From Palsa-504 sp963808615 (GTDB lineage Bacteria; Actinomycetota; Actinomycetes; Streptosporangiales; Streptosporangiaceae): a stretch of 64,000 nucleotides of DNA. The notes beneath the pieces were generated by a model, which was not told the DNA's origin, made no database searches, and saw only the letters and a list, made by a program, of their open reading frames with translations. Below are positions 62,342 through 64,000 of this stretch, piece after piece (position 1 is the stretch's first letter; each line of letters begins with the position of its first letter). The stretch covers positions 186,001 through 250,000 of the forward strand of contig CAWEGV010000002.1 in the NCBI GenBank assembly GCA_963808615.1, given 5' to 3'. The position numbers and the translations under genes are program-made.

Positions 62342-63412
62342 ATGCCGGTGTCCAGTTCAGCCATGCCGCTGCCTGCCGTGCGGCGGTTTACCTCCGCGAG
62401 GGCGGGGCTGGCCTACGAGGTCATGGGCGCGGGGGATACGGCCTTGCTGGTGATCCCGGGCTGGGTGTCGCACATTGATTACGACCTGTTGCGGCCGGAG
62501 ATCTGCTCCTTCTACCAGCGGCTGGCTTGCGGACGCCGGCTGATCCGCTACGACAAGCGCGGTTGCGGACTGTCGGATCGAACCGCCGAGGCGAGCGCGC
62601 TGGGTGTGGACGCCCAGGTTGAGGATGCGGTCGCGGTCCTGGACGCGGCGGGAGTGCGGCGCGTGGCTGTCCTGGCCTGGTCGGCGGGTGGGCCGGTGGC
62701 AATTGCCCTGGCCGCGCGTTACCCGCAGCGGGTTTCCCGCCTTGTCCTTTACGGCACGTACGCGCGGCTCGTGGCCGCCCCCGATTACCCGTGCGGGCAG
62801 CCACCTGAGGTGGTCCAGAGCCTGCGCCTGCTGGTGCTGGCGGAATGGGGCCTGGGCTCACGGTTGCTGGCGAATGTCGTCGTCTCCGAAACCGACCCTG
62901 GCTTCGCGACCTGGTTCACCGGCTACCTGCGGTCGGCGAGCTCAGCCGAGGTCGCGGCCGACCTGCTGCGGGCCGTTGCCGAGAGTGATGTGCGCGTCCT
63001 GCTGCCTGTTATCGGCGTGCCGGTGCTGGTGATCCACCGGCGTGATGATTGCAAGGTCGACTACCGGGCGGGAAGCTACCTGGCCGAGCATCTGCCGCGC
63101 GCCCGGCTGGAGCTTCTGGAAGGCGTCGATCACCTGCCCTATAGGGGGGACTCCCAGGCGGTCACCAACGCCGTCGACCGGTTCTTGTGCAGCGCGGATC
63201 CGCAGCACCGGCCGTCGCGGGCCTGCTTGAGCCCCAGAGAATGCGACGTACTGCGGCTGGTTGCCGAAGGCCTGCGCAACCGCCAGATCGCGGCCGAGCT
63301 TGGCCTGAGCCCGGCCACCGTAAGCCGCCACCTGGTCAACATTTACGGTAAGCTCGGCATTGCAACCCGCGCCGGCGCGGCCAGCTTCGCCATCCGCTGT
63401 GGCCTGGTCTGA
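62342..63412 (+). CDS. Alpha/beta hydrolase-LuxR fusion regulator
   Basis: A 356-aa protein. Residues about 20-285 form an alpha/beta hydrolase: LLVIPGWVSHIDYDL, LIRYDKRGCGLSDR, VLAWSAGGPVAIALAARYPQ (nucleophile elbow), PVLVIHRRDDCKVDY (acid) and LEGVDHLPYRGD (catalytic His). Residues about 293-350 are a LuxR helix-turn-helix: CLSPRECDVLRLVAEGLRNR, QIAAELGLSPATVSRHLVNI, YGKLGI. The triad looks complete, so it may act on or bind a hydrolysable ligand and control transcription. Divergent from the large LuxR gene. Confidence 0.85.
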   Translation: MPVSSSAMPLPAVRRFTSARAGLAYEVMGAGDTALLVIPGWVSHIDYDLLRPEICSFYQRLACGRRLIRYDKRGCGLSDRTAEASALGVDAQVEDAVAVLDAAGVRRVAVLAWSAGGPVAIALAARYPQRVSRLVLYGTYARLVAAPDYPCGQPPEVVQSLRLLVLAEWGLGSRLLANVVVSETDPGFATWFTGYLRSASSAEVAADLLRAVAESDVRVLLPVIGVPVLVIHRRDDCKVDYRAGSYLAEHLPRARLELLEGVDHLPYRGDSQAVTNAVDRFLCSADPQHRPSRACLSPRECDVLRLVAEGLRNRQIAAELGLSPATVSRHLVNIYGKLGIATRAGAASFAIRCGLV

Positions 63413-63508
63413 CTGCACCAAACGGTGCACTTCGGCGCTAGCGCTGAGCGGCGAATTTGCCGCGTTCGGAGGATGCGGCTGCGGGCGCCCGCCGCGTAGC
63501 TTGGCGCC

Positions 63509-64000
63509 ATGGTCACGGTGTCGGCACAGCCTGCATCCGCGGCGGGGACGCCTGAGGCGATCACCACGGTCGCAACCGGCTTCATGGCGGCCAAGCACCT
63601 GTTCACCGCGTCGGCTCTCGGCCTGTTCGCGCAGCTGGGCGGCGGTCCCCTGCCGCTGGTTCAGCTGGCTGGGCGCTGCGGCATACCGGCCCGGTCCGCG
63701 CGTATCCTCGCCGACGCGATGGTGGCCCTCGGCTTCCTGGAGAAGGCTGAGGCGGGCTATGCCAACCGGCCGGTCGCGCAATCGTTCCTGGCCGGAGGCC
63801 CCGAAGAGGGCCTGCGCCCGTTCCTCAGCTTCTGGGATCAGATCAGCTATCCCGCCTGGATGAACCTTGAGGATGCCACCCGCACCGGGACGGGCGTGGG
63901 CCTGCAGCTCAACGACGCACAGCAGCAGATCTTCAGCGCCGGGGTGCAGGCGCTGACCGCGGGCGCCGCACGCTCCCTGGCCGGCGGCTACGACCCCGAC
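63509..64000 (+). CDS. O-methyltransferase, N-terminal part (runs off the window)
   Basis: ATG 63509 opens a frame that stays open to the end of the window (164 codons). ATGFMAAKHLFTASALGLFA, CGIPARSARILADAMVALGF and LEKAEAGYANRPVAQSFLAG are the winged-helix dimerisation domain of plant/antibiotic-type O-methyltransferases (Methyltransf_2 class). The SAM domain lies beyond the window. It is oriented with the hydrolase-LuxR gene, 96 bases downstream, and strengthens the reading of this end as a tailoring-enzyme cluster. Confidence 0.8.
   Translation, partial: MVTVSAQPASAAGTPEAITTVATGFMAAKHLFTASALGLFAQLGGGPLPLVQLAGRCGIPARSARILADAMVALGFLEKAEAGYANRPVAQSFLAGGPEEGLRPFLSFWDQISYPAWMNLEDATRTGTGVGLQLNDAQQQIFSAGVQALTAGAARSLAGGYDPD

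Overview
The window comes from a very GC-rich actinomycete (Streptomyces/Streptosporangiales-like). Evidence: strong G/C third-position bias, GTG/TTG starts after GGAGG-type sites, many ATGA stop-start overlaps, and families typical of soil actinobacteria (LCP protein, zinc-ribbon/cyclase/ATPase/TPR proteins, SCO6745-like and DUF6197 proteins, LAL-type LuxR regulators). No rRNA and no complete tRNA was found. All calls come from reading the sequence; no database search was run.

Layout. 0.2-3.8 kb: ABC solute-binding protein, small acidic protein, anchored M23-like protein, NAD-dependent epimerase. 3.9-13.5 kb: a CoA-ester (beta-oxidation-like) catabolic region: thiolase (frameshifted), Zn-ribbon/OB partner, two SDRs, two acyl-CoA dehydrogenases and an NDP-forming acyl-CoA ligase. 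A TetR gene sits among them and matching palindromes lie in two of the promoters. 13.5-16.3 kb: MBL pseudogene, alpha/beta hydrolase, LCP protein. 16.3-22.9 kb: three tightly packed genes: class III nucleotide cyclase with ATPase and TPRs, an MFS transporter carrying a cyclic-nucleotide-binding domain, and a carnosine-synthase-like ATP-grasp ligase. I read these as a cNMP-controlled make-and-export module, the most interesting candidate in the window. 23.2-29.3 kb: VOC proteins, mobile-element debris (IS630-type start, group II intron tail with a preserved domain V), a deletion scar joining two truncated genes, a kinase-like ATPase, a frameshifted hydrolase, a coiled-coil protein and a siderophore-interacting protein.

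29.8-53.0 kb is accessory DNA. A broken tyrosine integrase abuts a tRNA 3' half, which begins a ~300-bp direct repeat present at 30.74 and 52.72 kb. The left copy is split by a 2.37-kb element with 20-bp terminal inverted repeats carrying an IS5-type transposase plus MarR and SnoaL-like genes; the right copy is the uninterrupted site. Between the repeats lie an FAD monooxygenase, a frameshifted quinone reductase with a decapitated TetR, a DUF6197 protein, a sugar uptake and phosphorolysis operon (binding protein, Na+/solute symporter, small membrane protein, PfkB kinase, GH65), a group IIC intron, HIT and HAD proteins, and shards of a TPR regulator and a second integrase.

53.3-64.0 kb resembles the edge of a natural-product or aromatic-acid cluster: TetR with a probable self-operator, PaaK-like adenylate-forming ligase, two methyltransferases (one with a fused N-terminal module), FAD hydroxylase, large LuxR regulator (frameshifted), a hydrolase-LuxR fusion, and an O-methyltransferase running off the end.

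Six otherwise well-conserved genes carry what look like single-base frameshifts (thiolase, alpha/beta hydrolase, quinone reductase, PfkB, HAD, LuxR). This is either real decay or uncorrected assembly indels, and it should be settled before those genes are called dead.
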